A stretch of 64,000 nucleotides of DNA, taken from Ursus arctos. Lineage: Eukaryota; Chordata; Mammalia; Carnivora; Ursidae. This document shows positions 26,624 through 38,790 of the stretch, in pieces. The notes below the pieces were generated by a model, which worked only from the letters and a program-made list of their open reading frames with translations, searched no databases and was not told the DNA's origin. The stretch spans positions 46,450,475 to 46,514,474 of the forward strand of contig NW_026622808.1 in the NCBI RefSeq assembly GCF_023065955.2. The letters are read 5' to 3'. Each line of letters begins with the position of its first letter. The first letter of the stretch is position 1. A program made the translations under genes and the position numbers.

Positions 26624-27889
26624 GCGTGCGTTGGCATCTCCGTGGTTCCGATGTGAACACCTACCAGCACTTTTCAGCTGAAACGTTAACACAAACTGAC
26701 AAGGAAAGCAGCCCTAGAGTCACATGTTCCAGTCGCCACAGCCCTGTGCCATTGGGGTCCCATCAATTATTGCAGGTTTTTCTCTTTGGACAACTTAGGA
26801 GCAGAGCTTAAGAACGCAGGAAGCTCCCTCTCTCATCTCCGTAATAAACTTCTGCCTCTCGCCGCCAGGCTTGCAGACAGGTGGAAAGAATCCTGCTGCA
26901 GCCCCCGTGAGCTGCAAAGTTTTAAAGGTTCTCCTTTCCCGGGTGGCAGAAAGCTGTAAATTTTCCCACCCCCCAATAGTCTAAGCCACGTGGAAGTACC
27001 CCTCTTTATCCTAACGTTAGTGAATGGGGAAGCTTCTTTCTCCCGGATCAATTTTACAGGCATCATAGTTCCAGATTTTGAGTTTTTAAGTAGCATTTTA
27101 ATTTGTTGTCAGTGCCCTGGGAGCAGAAGCTCACACCACCAAGCAAAACACCACAGCCTCTAAGCTATTAGCTAACATGTCAACTAGGTAATGCATCTTC
27201 AGGGAAACCAGATTAGAAAGGACAGCAAAACATTGATTTTTTTTTTTTTTTTAAAGAATCCTATACCTGCAGCATAATGCTGCTAAAGCTAGCAAAACAA
27301 CAAAGGACATTTCGACAGCAAGGAAATGTCTTATTCTCAGTGCTGGGGCAGTGAACATTGTTCCATGTGAGCATGGATATATATACGGGGCAGAGCAATT
27401 CTTCTTTAAACCTGCAGGCTTTTTAATTTTGTAAATAATTCATCATCCAATGCATAAGAAAGCTCAGGGAGAGAATCTGCCCATGTGAACGAATGGAAAC
27501 ACCAGTTAAGAGCAACCCTACTCAGGAAGCAGGTGGCGCTTTTCCCCACCCCCCTCCCAAAGGAAACAATAGCATTTGTATCAAGTTAAACCAGCGAAGA
27601 AACTCATCCATTTGAACGAGAGTTGTAATGCATTTATACAGAGAAGATTCCAAACATGCATTCTTTAACCTGGCTTCTGCAGCCTGCCCACAAATCACTA
27701 GACAGTTAAAGATAAACCCAATACCTTCTCTATCAAACAGACCCCCAGAACTTAATAAAATGAGCCCAGGCTACTGTCTCCCCCACCTACTCTAAAACAC
27801 ATTTCATGAAGTCAAGCCAGGCAGCGTCCCTTCCCACCACCAGTCCCCCTCCCCCCCAAACAAGAACCAAGTAACTGATAAGTCCTTAC

Positions 27890-27921
27890 CGACTTTGGGC
27901 TCTTCTTGGGAACTGGCAACC
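27890..27921 (-). CDS. MAGI2: MAGI2 microexon encoding GLPVPKKSPKS (32 nt)
   Basis: On the minus strand a TTTTTTCCAG acceptor precedes 27921 and a GTAAGG donor follows 27890. It enters in phase 1, completing the Gly codon started in the PDZ3 exon, and leaves in phase 0. It encodes residues 297-307, a short basic and proline-rich connector right after PDZ3. These residues are exactly what is needed to join LVQRGG to QPLERKDS in MAGI2, which supports the call despite the tiny size. The length is not a multiple of three, so skipping it alone would shift the frame. It lies between introns of about 29.8 kb and 10.3 kb. A TGC lies 12-14 nt before the exon, next to the pyrimidine tract. Confidence 0.93.
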
Positions 27922-29351
27922 CTGGAAAAAATGCAACAAGGAAGGAAGAGGGGAAGAAATCATTAGCATATAAATGTTACCTTTTCCTTAAAGAACAATC
28001 CCCAGGTGTTTCATGGCAACCTAGCCATCTGCAGAGTTATGTCAGATTTCTCCCCAGCATCGGAGTTACCAGGCTGTTCATATCGAATCAAAGCAGAGGG
28101 AGGAGGAGAGCGAGAGGCAGGAGATCTATCTGCATTAGCTATGCTGGCTTGTACTGCAGCAGCCTGGAGGCTGGGAAAAGAAATTCACAGACCTCAGCGG
28201 CCTGGGAAATTGAACACTTGGACAGAATCTCAAATGCTCTTCTGGATTAAGAGAGACTTAACTTACAATTAAGTCCAGGATATTTCCTTTCCACACGATC
28301 CACTTGTCAATTGAAGCGGACCAATCAGGACAGAGGAAGGGGTGTATATTTAGTTGCAGAGGAGTACATGGTTAAAATTAAATTTTTCTTTCCTTTTTTT
28401 TTTTTTTTTGGGTCGTTTCTTTCCTTTTTTCCCCCCCTCTGCTTTTCAGGAGAGGAAATGCCTTCTTTATTTGGATGAGCTGAACACCAAAACAAAGACG
28501 GATGCTCTTTTGCCAGCAGAGAACACAAATTCAACTTGGTGGAGGACCCCCCCCTCCAGATCATGGGCACACCTCTCTGTGCATGTCAGTCATCCAAGCA
28601 CATTCCTATTTAGCTTGGAAACGATGCTAGCTGGGGTCAGACCCTTAAGGGGAAAGCAGATTGTTGGGGAGTGAGTGACAAATTTCATGGAGCTGAGAGA
28701 AGATGAGAAAGGCAGAGGAGAAAAAGGTATTCACTGATCCTAGTGGGCTCTTCCAGAACCCTGTCCTTCATGGGAGGGTGAGAGCTGGAAGGGGCTGGTG
28801 ATTGCCTCACACTTCTAGAAAAGTCAGCAGCGATTAGGGGCAGCCATATGGGAAATCTGCCAACAGGGGAGTGCAGCAAAAGAGGGCTAGAAAGGAAAAA
28901 TAAAAGCATATAATGGTGTTTCAAAGGTAATCATTTCTGCAAGCTGCCCTCTCATTTTTTATTTATTTGTTATTTTTGGTTTGAGCGAGGGTTAGCATGA
29001 GAAATGCAAATTCCAGCTGCATTGGGCACAAAAGATATAGACTTGGGATCTGATGATTTTGCACTGGCAACTTGAACCTTTTTTAGAAAATGATCCCTCT
29101 GTAGTGTGATGATTTCGATGCTTTGGGAAGTGACTTGTCAAACCGTGAGCTGTGCTAAGTTCAGCACAAGTAACACGAGGCAACGGAAGTGGGTGAGTAG
29201 GAGGAAGCCACCAGAGGAGCACTGCTAACGTGCCCACTGCAAGTGAGGCATGACTTGCCATGGATTACTCGTCCCCAGAGGCACTGAGGACACTCTTCTG
29301 GCAAGGCTCATCTCATCACCAAAACGAGGTCACCATGGTCTGGCCAAGGGG

Positions 29352-29480
29352 CTCTCAGACTTCCGAGTACATATGGAGAACTTGGAGAATTGTTAAAAGT
29401 GCAGACTCCTGGGCCCCCCTCAGTATGTACAAATCTTCTGGGAGATTCTGACAGGAGGTCTGAGGACCACATCTAGGGAG
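29352..29480 (+). repeat. MER5A-like hAT fossil
   Basis: Landmarks are gagaattgttaaaagtgcag, gactcctgggccccc and ggagattctgacaggaggtc, which resemble MER5A. Confidence 0.6.
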
Positions 29481-29484
29481 ACTA

Positions 29485-29670
29485 TGGGTATTACTCTTTC
29501 AAGCTGGGCGAACTCAGGCAGCCTTGAGTGGGTTGCTTCAGTGCCTCAGTTTATGAACTGGAGATACTCAGGCTCGCCTCACAGGATTAGGACCATTTGG
29601 ACAATGAGGACAACAGACTGGAAAGCCTCAAACCTGGCACAGAGTAGGCCCCTCAAATGTCAACCATGAC
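29485..29670 (+). repeat. MIR-type SINE fossil
   Basis: Diverged MIR: a gcttcagtgcctcagttta segment, an aactggagata segment, cctcacaggattaggaccat and cctggcacagagtaggcccc. Confidence 0.6.
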
Positions 29671-30172
29671 ACCTTACTTTGCGAATTTACACCATTCAGA
29701 AAGGAAGTGGTTACGGTCACCTTCCTCTAACTAGGGAAGTCATTTGCCCAACATGCTAATACAGAAACCGTTGTAGGGGAACTATTTTACCTATGGATGA
29801 GAATAACTGTGTTGAGCAATTTAGTTGTGCCATTATTCTTTTAAAATTATTAGGTGCTTTTTATGTGTTCATTAATGTGATTCCCTCAGGTAATTTTATT
29901 AACTTATATTAGCGTTGGTCACTGTACAGACTTCAAAATTGTATAATATTACGTCTTTGAATTCAGATATTTTCCTAATTCAGACTGACCTTCTTAGCTA
30001 ACTGTAAGAAGCAACATTTCACTGTGGTTAGCTATTACCAGACTTGACTTCACCGAGGATCCCAGTGACCCTCTATAAAAAATGTGTCCAGAATCTCCAA
30101 GTAGGTAGGGGGAGTCAGGGAAAATAGCTTCGATCTGTATTCTGCTTATCATGTATAAAGCTGACCATCTTA

Positions 30173-30360
30173 GGGGCACCTGTATGGCACAGTCAGTTAA
30201 GTGTCAGACTCTTGGTTTTGGCTCAGGTAGGGATCTCAGGGTTGTGAGATCAAGCCCCACATTAGGCTCCATGTCTGCTAAGGACTCTCTCTTCCTCTCC
30301 CTCTGTCCCTCCCCCTTGCTCTCTCTCTAAGAATAAATACATCTTAAAAAAAAAACAAAA
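30173..30360 (+). repeat. Carnivore SINE
   Basis: Plus-oriented copy with head ggggcacctgtatggcacag and an A-rich tail. The flanks duplicate ctgaccatctta exactly (30161-30172 and 30363-30374). Confidence 0.94.
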
Positions 30361-30429
30361 ACCTGACCATCTTAAAATCCCTGTCTCTTAAGATTTCACG
30401 TATAAAATAAAGGTACTTTTCTTTCTCTA

Positions 30430-30830
30430 TCAGAGAGAAATGCTCGCCCGTTGAAAGATGCAGGTACAAGAATGCTCACCGCAGCATTGTTGGTATAAAG
30501 GAAACCGGGAAAGGGCTAGAGGTTCTAAATAAACGATGGAACAGCCAACCTATAAGGCAGTCTGCAGAGGTTAAAAGGGATGAGCTATCTCTGTGTGTAA
30601 CATGGACAGTTTCCAAAACACAATGTTGAATGCAAGCAGCACGCTGCAGAATGGCAGGTACAGGAGGAGACAGGTGTAAAAGACACTCAAACACATGCAC
30701 AGGGTCTGCTCTCCATGACTGTCCACACCAAACTGATGACTGGGCTATTTCTGGTGAGCAAGGAGGGGCAGGGATTGGAGGGGCTAGCTTAAGCAGACTT
30801 GGTCTTAATCTAGAACTCTTTATCAAGAAC
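30430..30830 (+). repeat. Old L1 3'-region fragment
   Basis: Landmarks are gcagcattgttggtataaag, taaacgatggaacagcc and agtttccaaaacacaatgtt. They resemble the end of L1 ORF2 and the 3' untranslated part. Heavily mutated. Confidence 0.5.
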
Positions 30831-32886
30831 ACCAATATTCATATCTTGCTGAGGCAATAAAAGAGTTATCTAAAAATAAACATTAATTAATTAATGGCCC
30901 TTCCATTAATGGAACAAAACCAACCAGTCTACAGCATACTGGATAACAGGTATAGTCCGCTTCCTCCAAGGAAGCAGTTCATACAATATTCCAAAAGATC
31001 CCAGATCAATTGGCACCACAAGTTGTATTTTATAACAAATAAGAAAAACTTCTTCTAATTTAAAGAGGAATTTGTTCTTCGTTGCTACCTTCTTTTTAAA
31101 AAGCCACCCCTTTTATAGGAGCCAAAACTGGCCACAAATTAGTATTCAAAATGTCAAACCTTGAGAGCCTGTACTCGAGTGCTTTTTAAAAAAGAGAATC
31201 AAGGATTTGCTTTAAGTCCACAGAGTCATTAAACCTTAAAATCTAATGAATATGAATGCTGGAACAAAGCTCCTGATTACAATTTATAGTGTATTTTAGC
31301 CAAAACTACTCAGATGGTTTGAAAACAGCTGGGCGACCTAATGGAAAATACTCGGAAAAGGTCACCATGTAGCAGAATTTTCCAAGACCTAGCACTGGAT
31401 GGGGGACAGAAAGCAGCATGATCCCACACTTGCCAGCAAGACACTGGTTTTCCCAGGACAAATCACACTTTGGGTTCCCAGGGGCAGCAGGATGCTTGTG
31501 TTGTATACATCGTGTGACATGCTACAAACGAGGCATAGGTGAAGAGACCACACCTGTCTTCGTGGGTTCACCGGTTTTCTTCAGAGAAAGGAAAGGAAAT
31601 TTCGAGAAAGTCTATGGATGGTACCACCTGCTCTTAGAGCCTAGAAGGTAGCAAATGCTATTTCAAAGGGGTCCCAGAAAACTTTTATGGGGAAGGGTAC
31701 ATTCAAAGTGTGGGTCTAAGTGTGATTTATAGAAGTAAGAAATGTTGGGACCCGAATTTCCAAAGTTCCCTATGAAAAAGATGTCCTTTTGGAGAAAACA
31801 AATGGCAAATTCTCTGCTAGTGACTGGAATCTGACCAAATAACTGCAGAGAACTCTTTCCTTTTAAATATCAAGACCATAAACTATTCTACTGAACATGT
31901 TCTCCTAGAACTAAATGGCGAATGTTATTCTTGGTGAAATTTTGTAATGGTTGTATGCAACAATTTATATGAAAAAAGTAAAAATATAACGGAATAGATA
32001 TGCATTTGGAAACAAAGACTGGAAGCTTCCATGCCAAAACAGTGTGTTCTTTGGCTCACGGGATCACGGATGGTTTTATTACCTATTTTAGTAACTTCTA
32101 CAACAAGAAAAGCTTTATTTATTTATGAACACACACAGACAACGATAGATACTACAATAAACAAAGCCTATACTGTCTTTTTATGTAAGATGAATGTGGC
32201 AAATTTCAGAACATTTTACTGCACTTCTAAATCTTGAGAGCCATCACTGACCTCTACATCCTCTAAGAACTATTAACTTTCCCCCCAAATGAATGTATAC
32301 ATACGGTTTCTTTAAGTACTGCTGTTGAGATTAAGACTCGTGTTTCTCACTGACGAAATGGACACAGGGAAGACATCGATAGCTCAGCTACGTTACCAGG
32401 GGAAGCCAAACACAAGCCAAGCACTGCCCTTCCAGCACCGAGATGAACAAGCCTGAGTTGTGGGAAAGAGATCGGACTTCTTTGGACCTAACTTCCTCCA
32501 GGTTAAAGGGAGCGAGAATGTCAACCAACCTCGCCAACAGGAAGAATGAAGAAAAATCATGCAAAAGGCTTTGAAGGGGTGAATTCTAAAGTCACTATCC
32601 TAAGCAAAGTGGATCTACAAGTAATAAAAATGCAGTATGCCATCAATTCACATTTTTTCATTGTGATATTCATTCTGCTTTGTACTTGATCTCTAGATTT
32701 AAGCATTTTAATAGAAACATTTTGGCTTCTTCCTCAGCATTCTAACACACACTATGTCACTAATCCACATGTCACCGAACACATGGGATTCTTTAGAATT
32801 TTGCATTGCAAAATGTTTGATTAAAAACAGCACTCGTGTTGCATTAGGTAATGCAATGTGCAAGGAGCACGGAACGGTTACATATA

Positions 32887-32938
32887 CTGAGAGAGAGAGA
32901 GACAGATAAACAGAGAGAGACAGAGAGAGAGAGAGAGT
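32887..32938 (+). repeat. (GA)n-rich simple repeat
   Basis: Interrupted gagaga/gacaga tract of about 50 bases. Confidence 0.85.
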
Positions 32939-33139
32939 GACTGATTCACTGATTGAAGCAATCAGGTAGTTAATTCAATGGAGACCACGGAAAGCCACAG
33001 AAAGAAGACTGAGAACTTGGTCTGGGGCTACTCATAGATTCCAAACAGAATAAAACTAGTCCTGAGCACATTTTCATGTCAGACCCCACTAACTTTCTTT
33101 CTCATTCTAAAATACATCAATACATAATCCTAAATGCTG

Positions 33140-33645
33140 GACTCGAAATTATAGCTGACTTTAACCCAATAATCTCACCATTAAGAGTCTGTATTCAGGA
33201 AACAATCAGAGAGACTCACTAGGATTTATCTAAAAAGATGTTCAACACAGTCTTATTTAAAGAAGGTAAAAATTGGAAACAATTTTTTGGAACAATTTTT
33301 GAAACAATTTTGGAAACAAAAATCTGAACTAAGAACAGAGGACTGAGCAAACATATTGTTATAGCAACAAGATGAAAAATTATGAATCCATGAAAAATGG
33401 GAACAGTGAAGAACATTTAGTGATGGATATAAGGTGTGCAAAGCAGGATAGAACTGTATATAGAATATAAGCTCACCGTTAAAAAATAGGTATATGTATA
33501 TGTCACACACGTATATCACACACCCAAAGACTAAAAGAACATGTATTAAAATATTCTTTCTGAATGCTAGGATTAGTAGGTGATTTGTATTCTTATTTTC
33601 AGGCTTTCCCAAGTTTTCCGGATTTTACATACAACTATGATTATA
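33140..33645 (+). repeat. Old L1 3'-region fragment
   Basis: Landmarks are acccaataatctcaccatta, aaggtaaaaattggaaacaa and gttaaaaaataggtatatgt. They resemble the decayed end of an L1. A short tandem duplication of the ggaacaatttttg motif lies near 33278-33320. Confidence 0.5.
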
Positions 33646-34476
33646 AACAGAGAAGCATTACTCAGTGTGCTTGGACAATGGTATGTATTTGTTAGCTTTA
33701 GTGCAGTGCTAGATTAAAAAATAACCGGAGTTTGTTCTAGCTCTCTCTTGGCTCAATGACTACCATTTCTACTCAAGTGTCTGCGCTATAAATTACTGGG
33801 CCATGGCCTTGATTGAAAATAGGATAAAAAAAGCTGTTAGAGCCTCTCTCAAGCAGAGCTGAAAAGAAGCACACAATTTCGCATATAATTTCAAGCAGTG
33901 TCTGAAACCTTAACCAGTAACCCTAGGAAGCCAATGCTATGGAGGTCTACGAACCTCAGATTAAATCCTCATGTCCAAGCACACAGCTACGGTGTTAGGT
34001 GCAACTCCTAGGGTGAGGCTGACTTGAGCTGTTTGTGCCTCTAATAAGGACAGCACATATGAAATACTTTATCTGCAAACAGAGAGGGTCATGAGAAAGA
34101 TCAAGCAGAAAGAGAAAAGTTGCATTGCTTGCTTCTTCTTCCTTCTTGGGAAGATCTAAAGGGCACATCTAAACATTTTTTGAGGGAAACTGCATTAAAG
34201 AACTTTGCAGAACACGGATATCTACCAGCAAAAGTGCTGCTGCATGAAAGAATAATGCACCTAGTAGGGGAATGCTTTTATGGGCAGGGAGTGGGGAAGG
34301 GACAGTATGAGGATGGAGCAAAATACTAAAAGATACATGGGGTACAGATGTGGAGGGGTGCAGGAAGGTGCAAGATTTCCCTAGCCACGCAGAAGGGATG
34401 ATTATTTCACTGCAAACCCGTGACTCGACACAACTAACATTAATGGCTAGTATCCCTTTTAAAAAAGCCACCCATG

Positions 34477-34630
34477 CGGCACCTGGGTGGCTCAGTCTCT
34501 GAAGCATACGCCTTCGGCTCAGGTCATGATCCCAGCGTCCTGAGATCGAGCCCCCTGTCAGTCTCCCTGCTCAGCTGGGAGCCTGCTTCTCCCTCTCTCA
34601 AATAAATAAAATTAAAAAAAAAAAAAAAAG
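34477..34630 (+). repeat. Carnivore SINE
   Basis: Plus-oriented, slightly shortened copy: cggcacctgggtggctcagt at the head, ctccctgctcagctgggagc in the middle and a 15-base A tail. The flanks share an aaaaaa-g-gccacc motif. Confidence 0.92.
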
Positions 34631-35129
34631 GGGCCACCTGCACCATCTTTACCAACTAGTTTTTTTTTTTGGCTGGTTGGTTTAATACAAAACATATAAA
34701 TCATGATTAAATTTAAGCTGCACTTAACCCGACTGATAAAATGCTAAGGACAGTCTAGAAAACTGAAAAAAGGTAGAAACTCAGCCCTAACTTTTTCCAT
34801 TGGGGACTGGAAGGAAATTAGGGAAAACTCACTCCCTCAGTGAACCAAACTGTACTAAAGGCCTGCTATGTGCCAAGAGCTGGCATGAATTAAAGCAATG
34901 AGTAAGCTCTACAAGGTCCTATTTTCAGTGCTCACATTCCGTGGGAAAACAGAGAATATACAACTTAGCAAATAATCTCAGAGGAATAGCTTCAGTGAAG
35001 AAAACGAAGCAGGATGATGGAACAGGGCCTGCCTGGGGTGCGCAGCTAGTTTACCCCGGAGGGTCAAGCACGGCTTTCTCGAAGAGCCAGTATCTGAGCT
35101 AAGACCTGAATCACGAGACGGAACCATCC

Positions 35130-35470
35130 ACGTGCCTACTCACCCACACAAGATTTATTGAGCTCTGCCATATGCCTGCCGAAGCATTGCTGAAGAGATA
35201 AAGGTAAATCAGACATGGCCCTGACCTGGATGAGTTCATAGTCTGTCTTTAAAAAGAAAAAAAAAAGCTACAGTGATAATTGAGCGTGGTCAGTGCTAAG
35301 CACCATGCCGGAAAGAAGCATGATCGCTCTGGGGAGCCTGAGAAAAGAAAGCTAATCCAATGTGAAGAAGAGGGCAGAGGGGACTGAGCTTAACGCTGAA
35401 GGAGGGCTGGCATTTAATCACAGGGTCAGGAGGTTGGGAGCAATAGGCGATGATTGATGCTTGATTGAAA
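35130..35470 (+). repeat. Unassigned ancient interspersed repeat (copy)
   Basis: Landmarks are acaagatttattgagctctg, gagataaaggtaaatcagac and gcgtggtcagtgctaagca. It is related to the 22000, 50010 and 56720 copies. Confidence 0.45.
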
Positions 35471-35491
35471 AATGATGATGAGCTTTTGAAA

Positions 35492-35493
<2 letters not shown>

Positions 35494-35525
<32 letters not shown>
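35494..35525 (+). repeat. Poly-T tract, 32 bases
   Basis: An uninterrupted run of T. It is not followed by a recognisable SINE body, so it is an orphan tract. Confidence 0.95.
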
Positions 35526-35529
<4 letters not shown>

Positions 35530-36410
35530 CTAGATCAGTGTGCCAGCATAAACTGAAGGCCAGGTTTCAACTACAGTACATTCTCACTGAAGGACCTTAC
35601 AAAACGCTGTATATCACAAAATTGAATCCATAAAACAAAATTTAAAAAATGGTTCTAGTTTAGACGAGCTTGGTTTTTTTTTTTCTTCTTCTTCTTCTTC
35701 CTCTGGTCAAATACCATGCTCACCCTTGTGGTATAATATTTCAATGCAAATAAGATAGCAGCTGCCAAGAACAAGACATCAGACCCAATGTCTCCAAAAC
35801 AGATGAAGACATTCTCTCCTTTGGGGGGCATAAACATGGTCATTATGAAATATTGGCCATTGTAATTTACAGAAATGGCTGGCCCTCCGATCTATAGAGT
35901 AAGTAAGAAGCTCCTGATGTATGTTGGCTGGCACTTGGTAAGAAGAACGCAGATGCACAGCTTTGCAGCGACAGAGAAGTCGGCTTCAATGACACAGTAC
36001 ATTCAGCCTAATAAATATGTCCCACAGAGAAAGAAATGCCTTGCAAGTCTGCTGGCTGCTAATAGTTTACAGGGCCTTTCACCTCAGAGTCATAAGCCTT
36101 GAACTGGCACAGGTGAAGAGAGACCCAAAGTCATTCATACTTTGAGCCACTCCAAAGTATTGTCATCGTGCAATTCCTGAGAGGTAAATGGTCACTTCAG
36201 AAATGGTGTCAACGAAACAGCACAGATAGTGCTATTGTTGTGAACTCCCCAAAACATGTGAAATACACCACAAAGGGTCAAAACCTTGGTTTCTCTTCTC
36301 ATTTGTATATTTAAAAAGGGGAGGGCAAGGTCTTCAAAAGTTAGAGCTGAGAGTAAAATTAACTAACAAAAACTGAGAGCTTGCTTGTGTGACATAACAC
36401 TTATTCTTCT

Positions 36411-36565
36411 TACCTGCTGTCTTCATTAAGTACTAATATCATCCCTATTTTACAGATGACAAAACTGGGACACTGAGGATTCAGTAACATGGCCATGGTC
36501 ACATAGTCAGGTGAGCAGCTGAGTGGAGACTTGGTCTAATGCCAAGACTGTGCTTTTTAACGTTG
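36411..36565 (+). repeat. MIR-type fossil
   Basis: Landmarks are ctattttacagatgacaaaa, gggacactgaggattcagta and catggtcacatagtcaggtg, the core of MIR-like SINEs. Confidence 0.6.
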
Positions 36566-37964
36566 AACTATATAGCCCCATCCAGAGGTGCTTAATCCAT
36601 TTTGGATCGCATTCTGTTATGAAGGGGTGTTTATACATAAAAAATGCATTTGTAAAAATTCATGGATACATGGATATCATCCTGTAGGTCAACAGGTCAG
36701 GTATCTTGAACCCATAATTGTGATGTGAGTTTAGGAACAGAATTCCCTTTCTAGAGATAGCATGGGAGTCTAGATAGAGCCAACCAGGTTCTTAACATGG
36801 TCTCTGATATTTTACCCCAAGTCACAGTACCTAAATCATTGACCAGTCAGAGCTATACATACTAAAAAATATAACAAGATGGGTCTCTGAGCAATGAAGC
36901 AATTCTTTAGATCTACACAACTAACAGTTTGGCTGACCGCCAAGCCCTATGAAGTATAGTTTCCAAAATGGGTAGGAGCTTTTTCTACCTTGCATATGTA
37001 TTCCGACACTACCTAGTAACACAATTTTTTAAAAAATTGGGTGCAGGAACAAGATGGAGTGAGTAGAGTGAGTAATAGCATCTTCTTTCCAGAAGGGAAA
37101 AGAAAAAGAACTTGTCAACTGAAAAAGACCACTAATTTGTCATGATGTACCATGAGGCCAATCTTTCTTCTCCAGAGAATATTCCTACGAAGGTCTACTT
37201 TTTTAGGGGTGGAATTGAGCCAGTTTCTCAACTGGTTCCAGGGAAGCTCTCTAACTCTATATTGGTTGGAAATATTTGTCATTTGGGTATTTCGGCATAT
37301 GGTCTTATCTTAGTCTATCAATGCTTCTACCTCTGAGGAAGACTTTCGACCTATCAGACCGAGCGCTTGACGTTCCTAACACCTGTATTTCAAATCTGAA
37401 TTGCTTTTTGTGTACATGCTTAAGGGTTGGCCCTGTTACCTGTTTCTCTTATTTCCCTTGCTCACTGAGGTCTTCCTGGGATACGAGACGCTACTTGTAG
37501 CCCGGAAGCTCCAAGGTAGTTCCTCTAACGCTGAAAGTTTGACTTTTAGCTGCTTAAGACATGTAGGGGGGATTATGAAAGAATAGCTCGAAATAGCTCA
37601 TTGAAAGAAAAAACCAATAAGGATTCTTCTTCTGGGTTGGAAAAACAGGATGCAGTGTGGGCCCTTATTTTAAGGTCACTAGCCCCAAAGGGAAACCTAT
37701 CATTGTCATTGGTGCTGAGAAGTTTCTAGGTTAAAAAAAATACATGCCAGGATCCTTTTCTTCAGGGTTACTGACTTTTAGGATGATTTTTATCCTGGCT
37801 GCTTTATTTTTAGCGATGTAAGTTAGGCACGGGACCAACAAAGAGATCCGGGAGAGTATCCTGAATTGCTTTAACCTTATAGGACACCAAACCCCTGAAA
37901 TTTAAGGCCCTTTTGGAGGCTTCTTTTTCCTACCACATAGGTTTCCAAAATGTATCCTGAACCC

Positions 37965-38790
37965 ATCCATGTCCATCCATCTCCACTGCCACCAGCCTCT
38001 CTTGCCTAGATGACCTCAAAACCTAAGAATTCATCTCTGCTTTATTCTTCAACCCCTTTAACCCATTATAGAGGCCAGAAACATCTTTCTACAGCATACA
38101 TCAGATTATATGGTCTGCAGGGTACATGTTTCTGTGGCTTCCCAACACAGTTTCAATGAACTGTAAACTCTTCCTCTTCTCCGTGTCCCACAAAGCCTTC
38201 CTCGATCTCAGCCTGCCAGCCTCTGTGATTTCATTTCCTACCACCCTTCGCCTTGCCCATGCTCCAGCCAGACTGGCGCTCTCCACTTCTGGACTAATTT
38301 ATTCCACTCCTCTGGACATTTTCACTGGCTGTGCCCTCTGCCTGGAACACTGTGCCTGTAGACCTCCACGTGCGGCTTCTCATCACTCAGGTCTCTCTCC
38401 AAATGTCATTACTTCTGAGAAGCCACCCAGGGATCCATGCCATCAGCAGATCCGCAGTGAGCCACCTTCTTCTTCTTCTTTTTTTTTAAGAGTTTATTTT
38501 TAAGCAATCTCTATGCCCAGCACGGGGCTCGAACTCAAGACCCCGAGATCAAGAGTCATGGGCTCTACTGACTGAGCCAGCCGGGTGCCCCTCACTTTAT
38601 TCACACAGCCCAGTTTCTTTGTGATTCTCTCAGATTATTCTGTTTACTTGTCCATTGTTTATATTGTTAATAGTTTTCATCTACTTATTGTCTCCATTTC
38701 AGGGACTTGGTCTATATGACTGTAGGGCTAGTCTCCAGCCCTAAAACAGTATCTGGTCCCCAGTTCAGCAAATACCTTCTGGATGAATGT
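37965..38790 (+). repeat. L2 LINE fragment, interrupted by a SINE
   Basis: Landmarks are ctgccagcctctgtgatttc, gccctctgcctggaacactg and gtctctctccaaatgtcatt. After the SINE at 38479-38593 it continues with ctgtttacttgtcc and gggacttggtctatatgact. The order fits L2 in plus orientation. Confidence 0.7.
38479..38593 (-). repeat. Carnivore SINE, truncated, nested in L2
   Basis: Minus-oriented short copy: cagcacggggctcgaactca and then gagccagccgggtgcccc. It lies inside the L2 fragment, so it is younger than it. Confidence 0.92.

Noticed and set aside
26458..26670. Frames of Cys-Val or Thr-His repeats
   Set aside because: Translations of the (AC)n microsatellite, with no coding meaning.
35655..35843. 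Minus-strand frame with a hydrophobic stretch (FLAAAILFALKYYTT) and a Lys run
   Set aside because: I considered a retrocopy of a small membrane protein because a T32 tract lies nearby. I could not match it to any protein, and the Lys run comes from a TTC microsatellite.
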